Made by a program: the position numbers and the translations under genes
Part shown: piece by piece, positions 7,621-15,068 of the stretch
Layout: each line of letters begins with the position of its first letter
Position numbering within the stretch: the stretch's first letter is position 1
NCBI GenBank assembly: GCA_000434935.1
Contig: FR882190.1
Span: 29,227 to 44,294 of the forward strand
Direction: 5' to 3'
Origin: Bacteroides sp. CAG:709
GTDB lineage: Bacteria > Bacteroidota > Bacteroidia > Bacteroidales > UBA932
Length of the DNA: 15,068 bases
Notes under the pieces: model-generated
Told to the model about the DNA's origin: nothing
Seen by the model: the letters and a program-made list of their open reading frames with translations, nothing else
Databases searched by the model: none

Positions 7621-10600
7621 ATGACAATGAATCTAACACTACAGAACAAGGGCAGTTTTCTGACCCGGTTTCTACTGATTGGAGTGTTCTTGTTGACACT
7701 CTCGATGCCGACCTGGGCACAGGAAAAGATTACGGTATCAGGTAAGATACTTGACAATACCAATGAACCTCTTCCAGGTGCCGCTGTTCTAGTACAGGGA
7801 TCGAAAGACGGTACCCAGACTGATATCAATGGTGAGTATGTCATCACCGTCAATTCAAATGCCGTCCTCGAATTCTCTTTCATCGGATATAAGTCACAGT
7901 CTGTTTCCGTAAACGGACGTGCGAAAATCAATGTCACCCTCGAACCGGATGCTACCATGCTTCAGGAAGTCGTAGCCATCGGTTACGGTTCACAGCGCAA
8001 GGAAGACCTTTCAATGGCGGTTTCCAGCGTGAAGATGGATGACATCATGAGAAGCCGTTCTTCTGACCTCGGTACAGTACTCCAGGGACGTCTCCCGGGC
8101 GTGACCGTGCAGAAATCCGGTGACCCTATGGCTTCTACCTCATTCACTATCCGCGGACGTGGTTCCAAGGGAAATGATGGTGACGTCAACTCCGGTGACG
8201 GTGTCCTCTTCGTGGTGGACGGTGTTCCTAACGCACCTTATATGGTAGAGGATATCGAAAGCATCACCATTCTCAAGGATGCTGCTTCTGCCGCTATCTA
8301 CGGTGCTTCCGTAGGTTCTTCAGGTGTCGTTCTCATCACCACCAAGAGACCTCAGGCAGGCAAGACCCACGTGGATGTGAATGCTTCATTCGGTTTCGAC
8401 CAGGTGACCAACCTTCCTACAATGCTCAATGCACAGCAGTATTGCGACGTATGGGCGAAATATGTGGAGAATAACCCTACTTCAGCTTCTCTTCCTGCAC
8501 TTGCTGACCCTACCAAGTACAATTGGGCAAATGTAACCAATACTGACTGGCTGAACGAAATATTCAGAAGAGGTTTCAAACAGCACTATGCAGCTACTGT
8601 TTCAGGTGGCGGTGACAAGCTCCAGAGTGTTCTCAGCGTTTCATACGATGACAACAAGGGCGTTCTTCTCAATACATGGAGCAAGGTGTTCTCCGGAAAA
8701 CTCCAGAGCGACTGGCATGTTACCAAATGGCTGAAACTTTATGAGAGAGTTTCTGTAAAGGTTTCAAACGGTCAGGGTAATGTCAATACCTCTCACGAGG
8801 GCCCTATTATTGGTGCTATCTGGTATCCTCGTTCAGCTACGGTATGGGAGACCAATGCTGACGGCACACTTGCTCTTGATGCCAAAGGTGAGAAAGTTTA
8901 CGGTGGTGCGGTTCCTAAATGGGCAGCCGGCTCAGTTTCCGAGTTCCCTCTCATCTACAACCCTGTAGCTGACCTCCAGAGAATGCATCGTCTCTATCCT
9001 GAGACCAAGGTCTTCTCTACCACCGGTATTGAAATCAAACCGATTTCTTCTCTTACCATCAAATCTGAATTTACAGCAGACCTCCGTCAGGCAGAGGAGG
9101 ATTCATTCTATCCTGTAATGTCTGAAATCGGTCTTCAGCGTTCGAAGAACTTCCGCGAGCAGTTCCTGTATCGTGACAACCACTGGATGTCCGAGACCAC
9201 AATTTCTTGGGCGCAGGTATTCGGCAAGCACCATATCAGTGCAATGGGCGGTTTTACTGCCGACTTCAAGAAAACTCACGAAAGAGCAATCTTCACCAGA
9301 GATTATATTTCAGAAGACAAGGACCAGCTCCTTTGGGGACAGGCCAAGGATTGGTCTGCAACACAGCCTCGTGAGTCCATCTACGAATATGCGATGGCAT
9401 CATTCCTCGGCCGTATCGGTTACTCTTATGATGACAGATATTTCCTTACAGCTTCTATCCGTAGGGACGCTTCATCCAAGCTTCCTGTAGCCAAGAACTA
9501 TGACTGGTTCCCTGCAGTGTCAGGCTCATGGAAACTCAGTTCAGAGCACTTCTATGCCAACTCGGCTGTGAAGGATGTCATGAACCTCGTGAAATTCAGA
9601 GCAGGTTGGGGTAAGGTCGGCAACGTGGACCTCTTCCCTACGAATGTAGCCGAGGCACAGCTTCTTGCTTATGATTGGCCTATCATTTTCGGTAAGGATC
9701 TGACCAACCAGATGACAGGTACTTATCTCAATACCATTCCTAACTTGAACGCCCGCTGGGAGACTACGGAGCAGACCAGTGTCGGCCTCGACCTCGGTTT
9801 CTTCAACAGCGCCCTCGAAATCAGCGTGGACTGGTACAACAAGAGAACCAAGGACCTTATCGACCAGATTCCTACTCCTCTCCAGCTCGGTGTGAAGAAC
9901 TCTCCGTACGGAAACATGGGTGACGTGCAGAACAAGGGATGGGAATTCTCCATCAACTACAACGGAACAGCTGCACACGGCGCTTTGAACTACAATGTAT
10001 GGGGAATGTTCTCTACCAACGACGGTAAGGTTAAGAGCTATGGCGTCAGAAAAGACCCTGTTCGTCACAATACTCCTAATATGAACAGTAACGCAATCCT
10101 TTACTCTGATGCAGGATATCCTTGGTACTCATTCAGAATTTACGAGACCGCCGGTATCTTCCGTTCACAGGATGAAATCGACAACTATGTATGGACAGAT
10201 CCTGAGACAGGCGCATCCAACGCCATCCAACCGCATGCAAAGGTAGGCGACCTCATCTACGTGGATACCAACAACGATGGTAAGATTTCCGATGCCGACA
10301 GAGTCATGAAGGGTTCTTATGCCCCTGTCAATACTTTCTCATTCGGAGGTTCCCTCAATTGGAAAGGCCTTGACTTCTCATTCATGTTCCAGGGTGTAAG
10401 CGGAAACTACGTTTACAATGGTATGAAACAGATGGCCATGAAGGGCGGCAACCAGGGTTACGGCAATATGGTGACAGATGTTCTCGATGCTTGGGATTTC
10501 AACCCTGCATCCAGCAAATATCCTCGCCTTGGTATTGCAAAAGATGACAACGGCAACTATATCAACTGCTCTGACGTGTTCCTTGAGAAAGGTGACTACC

Positions 10601-10806
10601 TCAGACTCAAGAACATCACCCTCGGCTATACTCTTCCTATCAAGAATTCCAGCGTTCCTAAGATCAGAGTATACGGAAGCGTTGACAATGTATGCACAAT
10701 CACTGGCTATTCAGGTATCGATCCTGAGGTCGGCAACTATGGTGTCGACAGAGGTGTATATCCTGTAGCAAGGACATTCAACTTCGGTGTCAACCTTAAC
10801 TTCTAA
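7621..10806 (+). CDS. SusC-like TonB-dependent outer-membrane transporter
   Basis: The 1061-residue protein has a signal peptide (TWA|Q, cleavage near 33), then a carboxypeptidase-D-regulatory-like domain (about 37-110) with PLPGAAVLV and the usual D-x-N-G-E-Y turn, a TonB-box-like stretch with VVAIGYG (117-123), a plug domain to about 245 (ending near VVLITTK), and a 22-strand barrel whose last residues, FNFGVNLNF, suit a beta-signal ending in Phe. An EF-hand-like loop with D882, N884, D886 and D893 is common in SusC loops. With SusD it would import oligosaccharides using TonB energy. No STN domain lies between the signal peptide and the regulatory-like domain, so it should not signal through a FecR anti-sigma factor. 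ATG 7627 is an alternative start that leaves the signal peptide intact. SusD follows within 3-24 bases. Confidence 0.96.
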   Translation: MTMNLTLQNKGSFLTRFLLIGVFLLTLSMPTWAQEKITVSGKILDNTNEPLPGAAVLVQGSKDGTQTDINGEYVITVNSNAVLEFSFIGYKSQSVSVNGRAKINVTLEPDATMLQEVVAIGYGSQRKEDLSMAVSSVKMDDIMRSRSSDLGTVLQGRLPGVTVQKSGDPMASTSFTIRGRGSKGNDGDVNSGDGVLFVVDGVPNAPYMVEDIESITILKDAASAAIYGASVGSSGVVLITTKRPQAGKTHVDVNASFGFDQVTNLPTMLNAQQYCDVWAKYVENNPTSASLPALADPTKYNWANVTNTDWLNEIFRRGFKQHYAATVSGGGDKLQSVLSVSYDDNKGVLLNTWSKVFSGKLQSDWHVTKWLKLYERVSVKVSNGQGNVNTSHEGPIIGAIWYPRSATVWETNADGTLALDAKGEKVYGGAVPKWAAGSVSEFPLIYNPVADLQRMHRLYPETKVFSTTGIEIKPISSLTIKSEFTADLRQAEEDSFYPVMSEIGLQRSKNFREQFLYRDNHWMSETTISWAQVFGKHHISAMGGFTADFKKTHERAIFTRDYISEDKDQLLWGQAKDWSATQPRESIYEYAMASFLGRIGYSYDDRYFLTASIRRDASSKLPVAKNYDWFPAVSGSWKLSSEHFYANSAVKDVMNLVKFRAGWGKVGNVDLFPTNVAEAQLLAYDWPIIFGKDLTNQMTGTYLNTIPNLNARWETTEQTSVGLDLGFFNSALEISVDWYNKRTKDLIDQIPTPLQLGVKNSPYGNMGDVQNKGWEFSINYNGTAAHGALNYNVWGMFSTNDGKVKSYGVRKDPVRHNTPNMNSNAILYSDAGYPWYSFRIYETAGIFRSQDEIDNYVWTDPETGASNAIQPHAKVGDLIYVDTNNDGKISDADRVMKGSYAPVNTFSFGGSLNWKGLDFSFMFQGVSGNYVYNGMKQMAMKGGNQGYGNMVTDVLDAWDFNPASSKYPRLGIAKDDNGNYINCSDVFLEKGDYLRLKNITLGYTLPIKNSSVPKIRVYGSVDNVCTITGYSGIDPEVGNYGVDRGVYPVARTFNFGVNLNF

Positions 10807-10830
10807 TTCATGATTAATAGTACTAAAAAG

Positions 10831-12465
10831 ATGAAACACAATATATTATTGACGATAGGCAGCGTAAGTGCCGCCCTCATCATGTCGGGTTGCTCTGACT
10901 TCCTCGAAGTGACGAAGTATGGTGCATCCACTACATGGGAAACAAAAGACGACGTGGACAGGGCTGTAGCGGCTCTCTGGTCCAATGTGTCGAACGACTC
11001 GGAAGGTGTTACCGGACGTGGTATCATGTGGTTCGAATGCTGCAGTGACAACATGACGGTAGGACGTCCTCAGGCAGAAGGAAACCAGATCCGTGATTTC
11101 AAGATGTCTCCGTCCAACGGACGTGACGCCCAGGATAACTGGGGTGCGATGTATCAGATCAATGCCAAGGCGAACAACCTCATCAAGGTGGTTCCGACCA
11201 TGAAAAATCTGGACAAGAAATACATCGACCAGACTGTAGGTACAGCATATTTCTGGAGGGGTCTCTCCATGCTCTGGATTGCTCCTTACTATGGTGACAA
11301 CGGCCCTAACGGCGGTATTCCTATCATCCTGGATACTACCGAGCCGGTGGACATGGATTCTCCAAGACCTGCATCCGTAATCATGAACTATGACCAGATC
11401 ATCAAGGATATGGCAAAGGCTGCCGAACTGGTTCCTTATTTCTCTGAAATTCCTGAAAGTCAGTATGGTATGCCTCACAAGGCTGCTTGCTGGGCATTCG
11501 CTGCACGTGCTGCCCTCTATGCTTCACAGTGGAACAAGGATTATTACAAGAAGGTAAGCGAGTATTGCGACAAGGTGATGTCAATGACAGGAGCCGACAA
11601 ACGTGAACTTTATACCGCCGGTTCCAATCCTTTCGCTGACCTCTGGACCAAGGCGAACAACTTCTCGTCAGAGTATTTGTTCTCCCTCTTCGGAAATGCT
11701 GTCGACGGACCTAAATTCCACGGTATGTCTTTCCAGAACGGTGGTTGGGGTCTTTATAACCACTGGGGATATTTCCAGCCTACCTATGGCCTTTGGGCTG
11801 CTTATGACGAGAAGGACCAGCGTCGTGACGCTACTATCCTGATTCCTGGACAGACAGTAAGGTTTATGGGAAAAGACATCGTATACGGTTCCAACCAGTA
11901 CTCTGTCGGCTCTGATACCAGAATGACATTTATAAAATTCTTGTCTCCTTGGAGAGAGGCTGACTGCGAGGGCAAGGAAGTCAATACCAACGGTAACAAT
12001 GCTTCCAATACTCTCGGAATGTGCTTGATGCGCTATGCTGACGTCCTTCTCATGAAGGCTGAGGCCATGATCGCGCTAAACGGCGAAGGTGACGCTACCG
12101 CAAAGGAACTCCTCGGAAAAATCCGTCAGAGAGCAGGTCTTGCTGCTGCCAACGATGCTTCCTGGAAAGAGCTGAAACTTCAGAGACGTCTCGAACTTGC
12201 TTTCGAGTTCATGCCTAGCCGTCATATCGACCTCATCCGCTGGGGTGATGCGAAGGAGACTTATGCGAAGCCGACACAGAAGATGAAATTCCACGTGGAT
12301 TGGGATGGCAACAGGTCGAACTATTATACCGCACCGGTGGTAATCGACGGACCGGAGAACTATGATGAAGGACGTACTTTCGATCCTGAAATCAACCAGG
12401 TGTTCCCTATTCCTGTAAAGGCTTTCGACGGTACCATTAACCTCAAACAGAATATCGGTTACTAA
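10831..12465 (+). CDS. SusD/RagB-family surface glycan-binding lipoprotein
   Basis: The 544-residue product begins with a lipoprotein signal peptide, lipobox IMSGC with C21, followed by the typical SDFLEV start of SusD proteins. The N-terminal TPR-like part contains the DDVDRAVAALW helix; the C-terminal SusD signature is seen in ADVLLMKAEAMI, the IRQRAG helix, LQRRLELAFEF, HIDLIRWGDA and the closing NQVFPIPVKAF. It caps SusC and binds the glycan at the cell surface. An in-frame ATG at 10810 would add seven polar residues (MINSTKK); 10831 is preferred because it starts directly with MKHN and the hydrophobic core, after the A-rich TACTAAAAAG. Binding specificity cannot be read from sequence. 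The stop is followed by an ATCTTATAAGAT palindrome (12467-12478) and a terminator-like hairpin. Confidence 0.95.
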   Translation: MKHNILLTIGSVSAALIMSGCSDFLEVTKYGASTTWETKDDVDRAVAALWSNVSNDSEGVTGRGIMWFECCSDNMTVGRPQAEGNQIRDFKMSPSNGRDAQDNWGAMYQINAKANNLIKVVPTMKNLDKKYIDQTVGTAYFWRGLSMLWIAPYYGDNGPNGGIPIILDTTEPVDMDSPRPASVIMNYDQIIKDMAKAAELVPYFSEIPESQYGMPHKAACWAFAARAALYASQWNKDYYKKVSEYCDKVMSMTGADKRELYTAGSNPFADLWTKANNFSSEYLFSLFGNAVDGPKFHGMSFQNGGWGLYNHWGYFQPTYGLWAAYDEKDQRRDATILIPGQTVRFMGKDIVYGSNQYSVGSDTRMTFIKFLSPWREADCEGKEVNTNGNNASNTLGMCLMRYADVLLMKAEAMIALNGEGDATAKELLGKIRQRAGLAAANDASWKELKLQRRLELAFEFMPSRHIDLIRWGDAKETYAKPTQKMKFHVDWDGNRSNYYTAPVVIDGPENYDEGRTFDPEINQVFPIPVKAFDGTINLKQNIGY

Positions 12466-12486
12466 TATCTTATAAGATTAGACTGA

Positions 12487-12528
12487 CGCGGGGATGATTG
12501 AATCTGATTTCGTCATCCCCACGTTTTT
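12487..12528 (+). terminator. Intrinsic-terminator-like hairpin between susD and the next lipoprotein gene
   Basis: The left arm CGCGGGGATGA (12487-12497) pairs with TCATCCCCACG (12513-12523) at 10 of 11 positions, the exception being a C-A mismatch, around a 15-base loop. Five T residues follow at 12524-12528. This is a good rho-independent terminator shape. It sits inside an otherwise co-directional locus, so it may act as a partial terminator that lowers expression of the last two genes relative to susC/susD, or stabilise the 3' end of the susCD message. Confidence 0.7.
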
Positions 12529-12552
12529 GAAAATGAACTTAAATAATTTGCA

Positions 12553-13362
12553 ATGAACAAAATTGGATTGATGATGTCATCGTTGCTCCTGGCTTCTGCC
12601 GCTCTGATGACTTTCTCATGTTCAGGATCAAGCAATGAACCTGACAAACCCGGCCCGAAGCCGAATGCTACCACTTCTGCCGGCATCCTGCCGTTCATCA
12701 CTCGTCTTTCTGACGGCGTGCTGATGACTTCGGAGGCTGATTTCAATGCTGTGGACAGCTATATCGGCGGGTTGAAGGATGTAGGTTTCATCTTCCTCGA
12801 CAGAGCTGACGGCGCAGGCGTGTCTTATGTGTATAAGATGACTTACAAGCGTAACATCTGGTCGTTTTTCGCAGTAGGCAAGCAGGCCGGCGAAACCTTT
12901 CAGGGAGGCTATGGTATCTATTATAAAAATCCTAGCCGTACACTTAAATCTCATCAATCTGGAATCGGCGCCTATATGACGGGTGTTCCTGCACCGCTTA
13001 CGGGTGTGATTACCAGGGCGGACGGAACCAAGAAAGTCGTGGATGTGGATATGAAGTTCTATACCGCGCGCTTCGAAACCGAGGCTCAGGTCAATGCGTT
13101 CGGCAGCAGCACTTTCACTGCTGTGAGAAACGAGAACAAGAACTTCATCGCCATCGGAACGGTGAAGAACGAGCTGTTCGCTTCTCTCCAGAACGCAGTG
13201 AAGACAGCGGATTCCGCTTATGCCGTTACCGAGGTGACCAAAGGTTCCGCATATACCATCTATATGATTGCCGGTGCCCGCTACTGGGGCCTTAACGGCG
13301 TGGAGAAGAAGAGCGTTGCTTCCGGCATCGACTCTTATGAGATTAACTTAATGTGGAAATAA
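12553..13362 (+). CDS. Small lipoprotein of unknown function in the SusE/SGBP position
   Basis: The 269-residue protein has a lipoprotein-type signal with C23 in TFSC, followed by a Ser-, Asp/Glu- and Pro-rich tether (residues about 24-40) of the kind found on surface-exposed Bacteroidetes lipoproteins. I do not recognise the rest. It has no transmembrane segment after the signal, no catalytic motif I can name, and no Ig-like SusE/SusF pattern; it seems a single mixed alpha/beta or beta-rich domain with many aromatic residues (YVYKM, YGIYY, ARYWG). Its place directly after SusD is where surface glycan-binding proteins are usually encoded, so a binding role is plausible but unproven. The EEP hydrolase gene begins 4 bases after its stop, so the two are probably translated from the same message and may act together. 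Confidence 0.85.
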   Translation: MNKIGLMMSSLLLASAALMTFSCSGSSNEPDKPGPKPNATTSAGILPFITRLSDGVLMTSEADFNAVDSYIGGLKDVGFIFLDRADGAGVSYVYKMTYKRNIWSFFAVGKQAGETFQGGYGIYYKNPSRTLKSHQSGIGAYMTGVPAPLTGVITRADGTKKVVDVDMKFYTARFETEAQVNAFGSSTFTAVRNENKNFIAIGTVKNELFASLQNAVKTADSAYAVTEVTKGSAYTIYMIAGARYWGLNGVEKKSVASGIDSYEINLMWK

Positions 13363-13366
13363 TATC

Positions 13367-14188
13367 ATGAACAGAATATTACGTACTATCGCATCAGTTG
13401 CGCTCATCGCTTCTGCTCTTTCCGTTTCGGCACAGGAGAAGACCATCGTATTTGCAGACTGGAACATCCGTTCTTTCGAGAAAGGTTACTCAAATCAGAT
13501 CCCTGTTCCAGTAGATGAATATGTCGATTTTATCAAGACTTTCAATGCCGACATCATCACTTTCAATGAGTTCGAGACTGTTACCAGTCGACAGGGAGCA
13601 GAAAAGATGGCAGAGGTGGCCAAAGAACTTGGCATGTTCGGTTATTTCATCGAGTCCTATCCGAAAGGGAATGATGGCTTTTATGGCAATGTTATACTTT
13701 CCAAATGGCCTATCATCAATACGGCTTCCAAGCAGATGACATATAAGAATAATAAGGGAGATGGCTATTATCAGTTTAATGTGGATCCTGAACTTGAGCA
13801 GTATGGCGCGGACCAACGTAGTGTAGGTTATGCCGACATCCTGGTTCCCGTTTCTGCGACAGAGAGCAAGATTCTCCGTGTCGTAAGCTCGCACTTCGAC
13901 CACATGGGTGCAGAATCGGTGAGAACACGTCAGGCTTCAGAGTCTGTTGAATTTGCCGGCCTTGCCAATCCTCCATATCCTACAGTCATGATGGGCGACC
14001 TGAATACTTCAAGGGAGTCTTTCCTCCAGCCTCTTTTTGTCGTCGGTGACCATATAGATTGCTATTGGGTTGACCATGTATTCACCTTCCCTAAGGGTAA
14101 ATTCACGAAAGTTGACTGGAAATCCCCAAATCCAGGCCCTCTTTCAGACCACAATCCTGTAATCGCCACACTCAAGGTGACACTATAG
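13367..14188 (+). CDS. Secreted EEP-fold (endonuclease/exonuclease/phosphatase) metal-dependent phosphoesterase
   Basis: The 273-residue protein has a signal peptide (SVSAQ|E, cleavage near 22-23) and then one EEP domain filling the rest. The expected residues are present: N33 in DWNIR, E68 in FNEFE, a GFYGNVILSK strand, H176 in SSHFDH, D211 and N213 in GDLN, D236-H237 and the terminal D261-H262 in SDHNPV. It should be an active Mg-dependent enzyme. The family includes sphingomyelinases, inositol polyphosphate 5-phosphatases and DNases; export and location in a SusC/SusD locus favour removal of phosphate groups from a glycan or lipid head group over nucleic acid cleavage, by inference. It is the last gene before a 100-base intergenic region, so it probably ends the operon. 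Confidence 0.9.
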   Translation: MNRILRTIASVALIASALSVSAQEKTIVFADWNIRSFEKGYSNQIPVPVDEYVDFIKTFNADIITFNEFETVTSRQGAEKMAEVAKELGMFGYFIESYPKGNDGFYGNVILSKWPIINTASKQMTYKNNKGDGYYQFNVDPELEQYGADQRSVGYADILVPVSATESKILRVVSSHFDHMGAESVRTRQASESVEFAGLANPPYPTVMMGDLNTSRESFLQPLFVVGDHIDCYWVDHVFTFPKGKFTKVDWKSPNPGPLSDHNPVIATLKVTL

Positions 14189-14206
14189 TTTAACACCTTT
14201 GTAAAA

Positions 14207-14214
14207 TAATTTTG
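14207..14214 (+). promoter_or_regulatory. Candidate -7 box for the sigma factor gene
   Basis: TAATTTTG matches TAnnTTTG exactly, 75 bases before the GTG start of the sigma gene. Transcription starting about 14220 would include the hairpin at 14237-14260 in the leader. No clear -33 element stands at the usual distance, and the region is very AT-rich, so the match may be chance. Confidence 0.3.
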
Positions 14215-14236
14215 GAAAATTTTTCCGAAAATTTGT

Positions 14237-14260
14237 ACGTGTAATCGAAAGATTGCACGT
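14237..14260 (+). other. Strong GAAA-tetraloop hairpin in the sigma gene leader
   Basis: ACGTGTAATC (14237-14246) and GATTGCACGT (14251-14260) form a 10-base-pair RNA stem, with one U-G wobble, closed by GAAA, a GNRA tetraloop. It is followed by ATTTATTATATAAA and not by a run of T, so it is a poor intrinsic terminator. An imperfect GGAAAA/TTTTCC palindrome precedes it at 14214-14226. It may be an mRNA 5' leader structure or the end of the upstream message. Confidence 0.6.
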
Positions 14261-14288
14261 ATTTATTATATAAACGTTTCACAAGCAA

Positions 14289-14849
14289 GTGGAAAAGACA
14301 AGAAGAGACATAGATGTTTTCATGGGAGGAAACGATTCTGCGCTGTTCAAACGCATCTTCGTTTTCTACTACAGGAAAGTGTACAGCTACGCTTTCAGGG
14401 CCGTCCGTACCGGATGGGTCGCTGACGAGATAGCTTCATCTATCTTTTACAAACTTTGGCTGCACCACGAGGAAATATTCTCCGGCAGGAAAATAACCAA
14501 GATCGAGGACCTGAACGGATATATCTTCACGATGGCGAGAAATGAAACCGCGAACTACTTCAGGGAAAGCCAGAGGATAGAGCAAGTGCAGGAGCGCTAC
14601 GCCGAGCAGCTCTCCATGGAAATGAACATTCAGGACAGACTCGACGACAAGACCTGTCTCGATGTGATAAAAAACGTAATCGACTCCATGCCGCATACCC
14701 GACGCAGGGTATTCAGCATGAGCCGTTATCTGGAACTCAGCAACGCCCAGATCGCCGACATGCTAGGTATCTCCAAGCGGACAGTAGAGAAGCATATCAG
14801 CAATGCCCTCGAACAGCTGCGCAATGAACTAGCTACCTATACGATGTAG
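14289..14849 (+). CDS. ECF-type RNA polymerase sigma factor
   Basis: The 186-residue protein has sigma region 2 at about 20-90 (LFKRIFVFYYRKVYSYAF, then EIASSIFYKLW and YIFTMARNETANYF) and region 4 at about 125-180, with the helix-turn-helix LSNAQIADMLGISKRTVEKH. Length suits ECF sigma factors of the Bacteroidetes FecI type. The start used is GTG 14289; with it, DIDVFMGGNDSALF lines up with the first helix and the GD-x-x-AF turn usual in the family. ATG 14322 (residue 12) is the alternative and would trim that helix. A stop at 14271 prevents any longer start. The next gene begins 8 bases after the stop and looks like its anti-sigma factor, so the pair probably responds to an outer-membrane transporter encoded beyond the window. 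Confidence 0.93.
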   Translation: MEKTRRDIDVFMGGNDSALFKRIFVFYYRKVYSYAFRAVRTGWVADEIASSIFYKLWLHHEEIFSGRKITKIEDLNGYIFTMARNETANYFRESQRIEQVQERYAEQLSMEMNIQDRLDDKTCLDVIKNVIDSMPHTRRRVFSMSRYLELSNAQIADMLGISKRTVEKHISNALEQLRNELATYTM

Positions 14850-14857
14850 CCCAATCA

Positions 14858-15068
14858 ATGAAAGTTAAGATGAACGATACGAACGAATACAAGAAGATGA
14901 TGGCTGAACTTTCAGCCGAGGAAATGGAGGCATACGAAAAGGACCTCTGGAATGCACCGTCATTGCCCATACCGGACAGTGATGTAGATGAGGCACTGGA
15001 ATCTTTCCGTATGAGAATCGGACGCATGCACAGACGCATTGCCTTCAAGCTCGTGGCCGCGGCAGCCG
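14858..15068 (+). CDS. Probable FecR-like anti-sigma factor, N-terminal part only
   Basis: An open frame starts at ATG 14858, or ATG 14870, and runs off the window end after 70 codons without a stop. The visible part is acidic and helical (SAEEMEAYEKDLWNAP), then becomes basic (MRIGRMHRRIAFK) before an alanine-rich hydrophobic stretch beginning LVAAAA at the edge. This is the layout of a FecR-type anti-sigma factor: a cytoplasmic sigma-binding segment, positive residues, then a single membrane helix before the periplasmic FecR domain. The position 8 bases after an ECF sigma gene is the main support. The periplasmic domain is not visible, so the call is partly from context. Confidence 0.7.
   Translation, partial: MKVKMNDTNEYKKMMAELSAEEMEAYEKDLWNAPSLPIPDSDVDEALESFRMRIGRMHRRIAFKLVAAAA

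Noticed and set aside
14214..14226. GGAAAA-T-TTTTCC palindrome as a terminator for the EEP gene
   Set aside because: The stem is weak and nearly all A-T, the loop would be one base, and no T tract follows on the + strand.
1..15068. CRISPR arrays, insertion sequences, phage genes or toxin-antitoxin pairs
   Set aside because: No regularly spaced repeats, transposase motifs, terminal inverted repeats with target duplications or small two-gene toxin modules were seen.

Overview
The window looks like chromosomal DNA of a Bacteroidales bacterium (phylum Bacteroidota) of moderate GC content. The reasons are the adjacent SusC/SusD pair, lipoprotein and Sec signal peptides of Bacteroidetes type, starts without strong Shine-Dalgarno sequences, TAnnTTTG-like promoter boxes, and an ECF sigma/FecR-type anti-sigma pair. 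The genus cannot be fixed from this sequence. All genes lie on the + strand and no gene-free stretch exceeds 300 bases.

Layout. Bases 1-471 hold the 3' end of a secreted protein with a terminal PA14 domain, probably a glycosidase. A 180-base gap follows with a GC-rich hairpin that looks like a dispersed repeat. From 652 to 14188 runs a polysaccharide-utilization-type locus (PUL): a GDPD-like/alkaline phosphatase fusion, a GH63/GH37-like glycosidase, a calcineurin-type metallophosphatase, a ROK sugar kinase, a GH20 beta-N-acetylhexosaminidase, SusC, SusD, a small lipoprotein of unknown function, and an endonuclease/exonuclease/phosphatase (EEP)-fold hydrolase. Spacings are short (3-67 bases, or overlapping) except for an 87-base gap after susD that carries a terminator-like hairpin. 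After a 100-base AT-rich intergenic region with a strong GAAA-loop hairpin come an ECF sigma factor and the start of a probable FecR-like anti-sigma factor, which is cut by the window end.

How it may work. SusC/SusD would import a glycan fragment across the outer membrane. GH20 would release terminal beta-GlcNAc or beta-GalNAc, the GH63/GH37-like enzyme an alpha-linked sugar, and the ROK kinase would phosphorylate a freed sugar in the cytoplasm. The unusual part is the number of phosphoester-cleaving domains: a phosphodiesterase-like domain fused to alkaline phosphatase, a calcineurin-type enzyme and an EEP-fold enzyme, four in one locus. This suggests a target that carries phosphate or phosphodiester groups together with HexNAc, such as teichoic acid, a phosphorylated N-glycan or capsule, or a GPI-like glycan. 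That is inference; no substrate can be read from the sequence. This SusC has no N-terminal STN signalling domain, so the downstream sigma/anti-sigma pair more likely serves a following locus.
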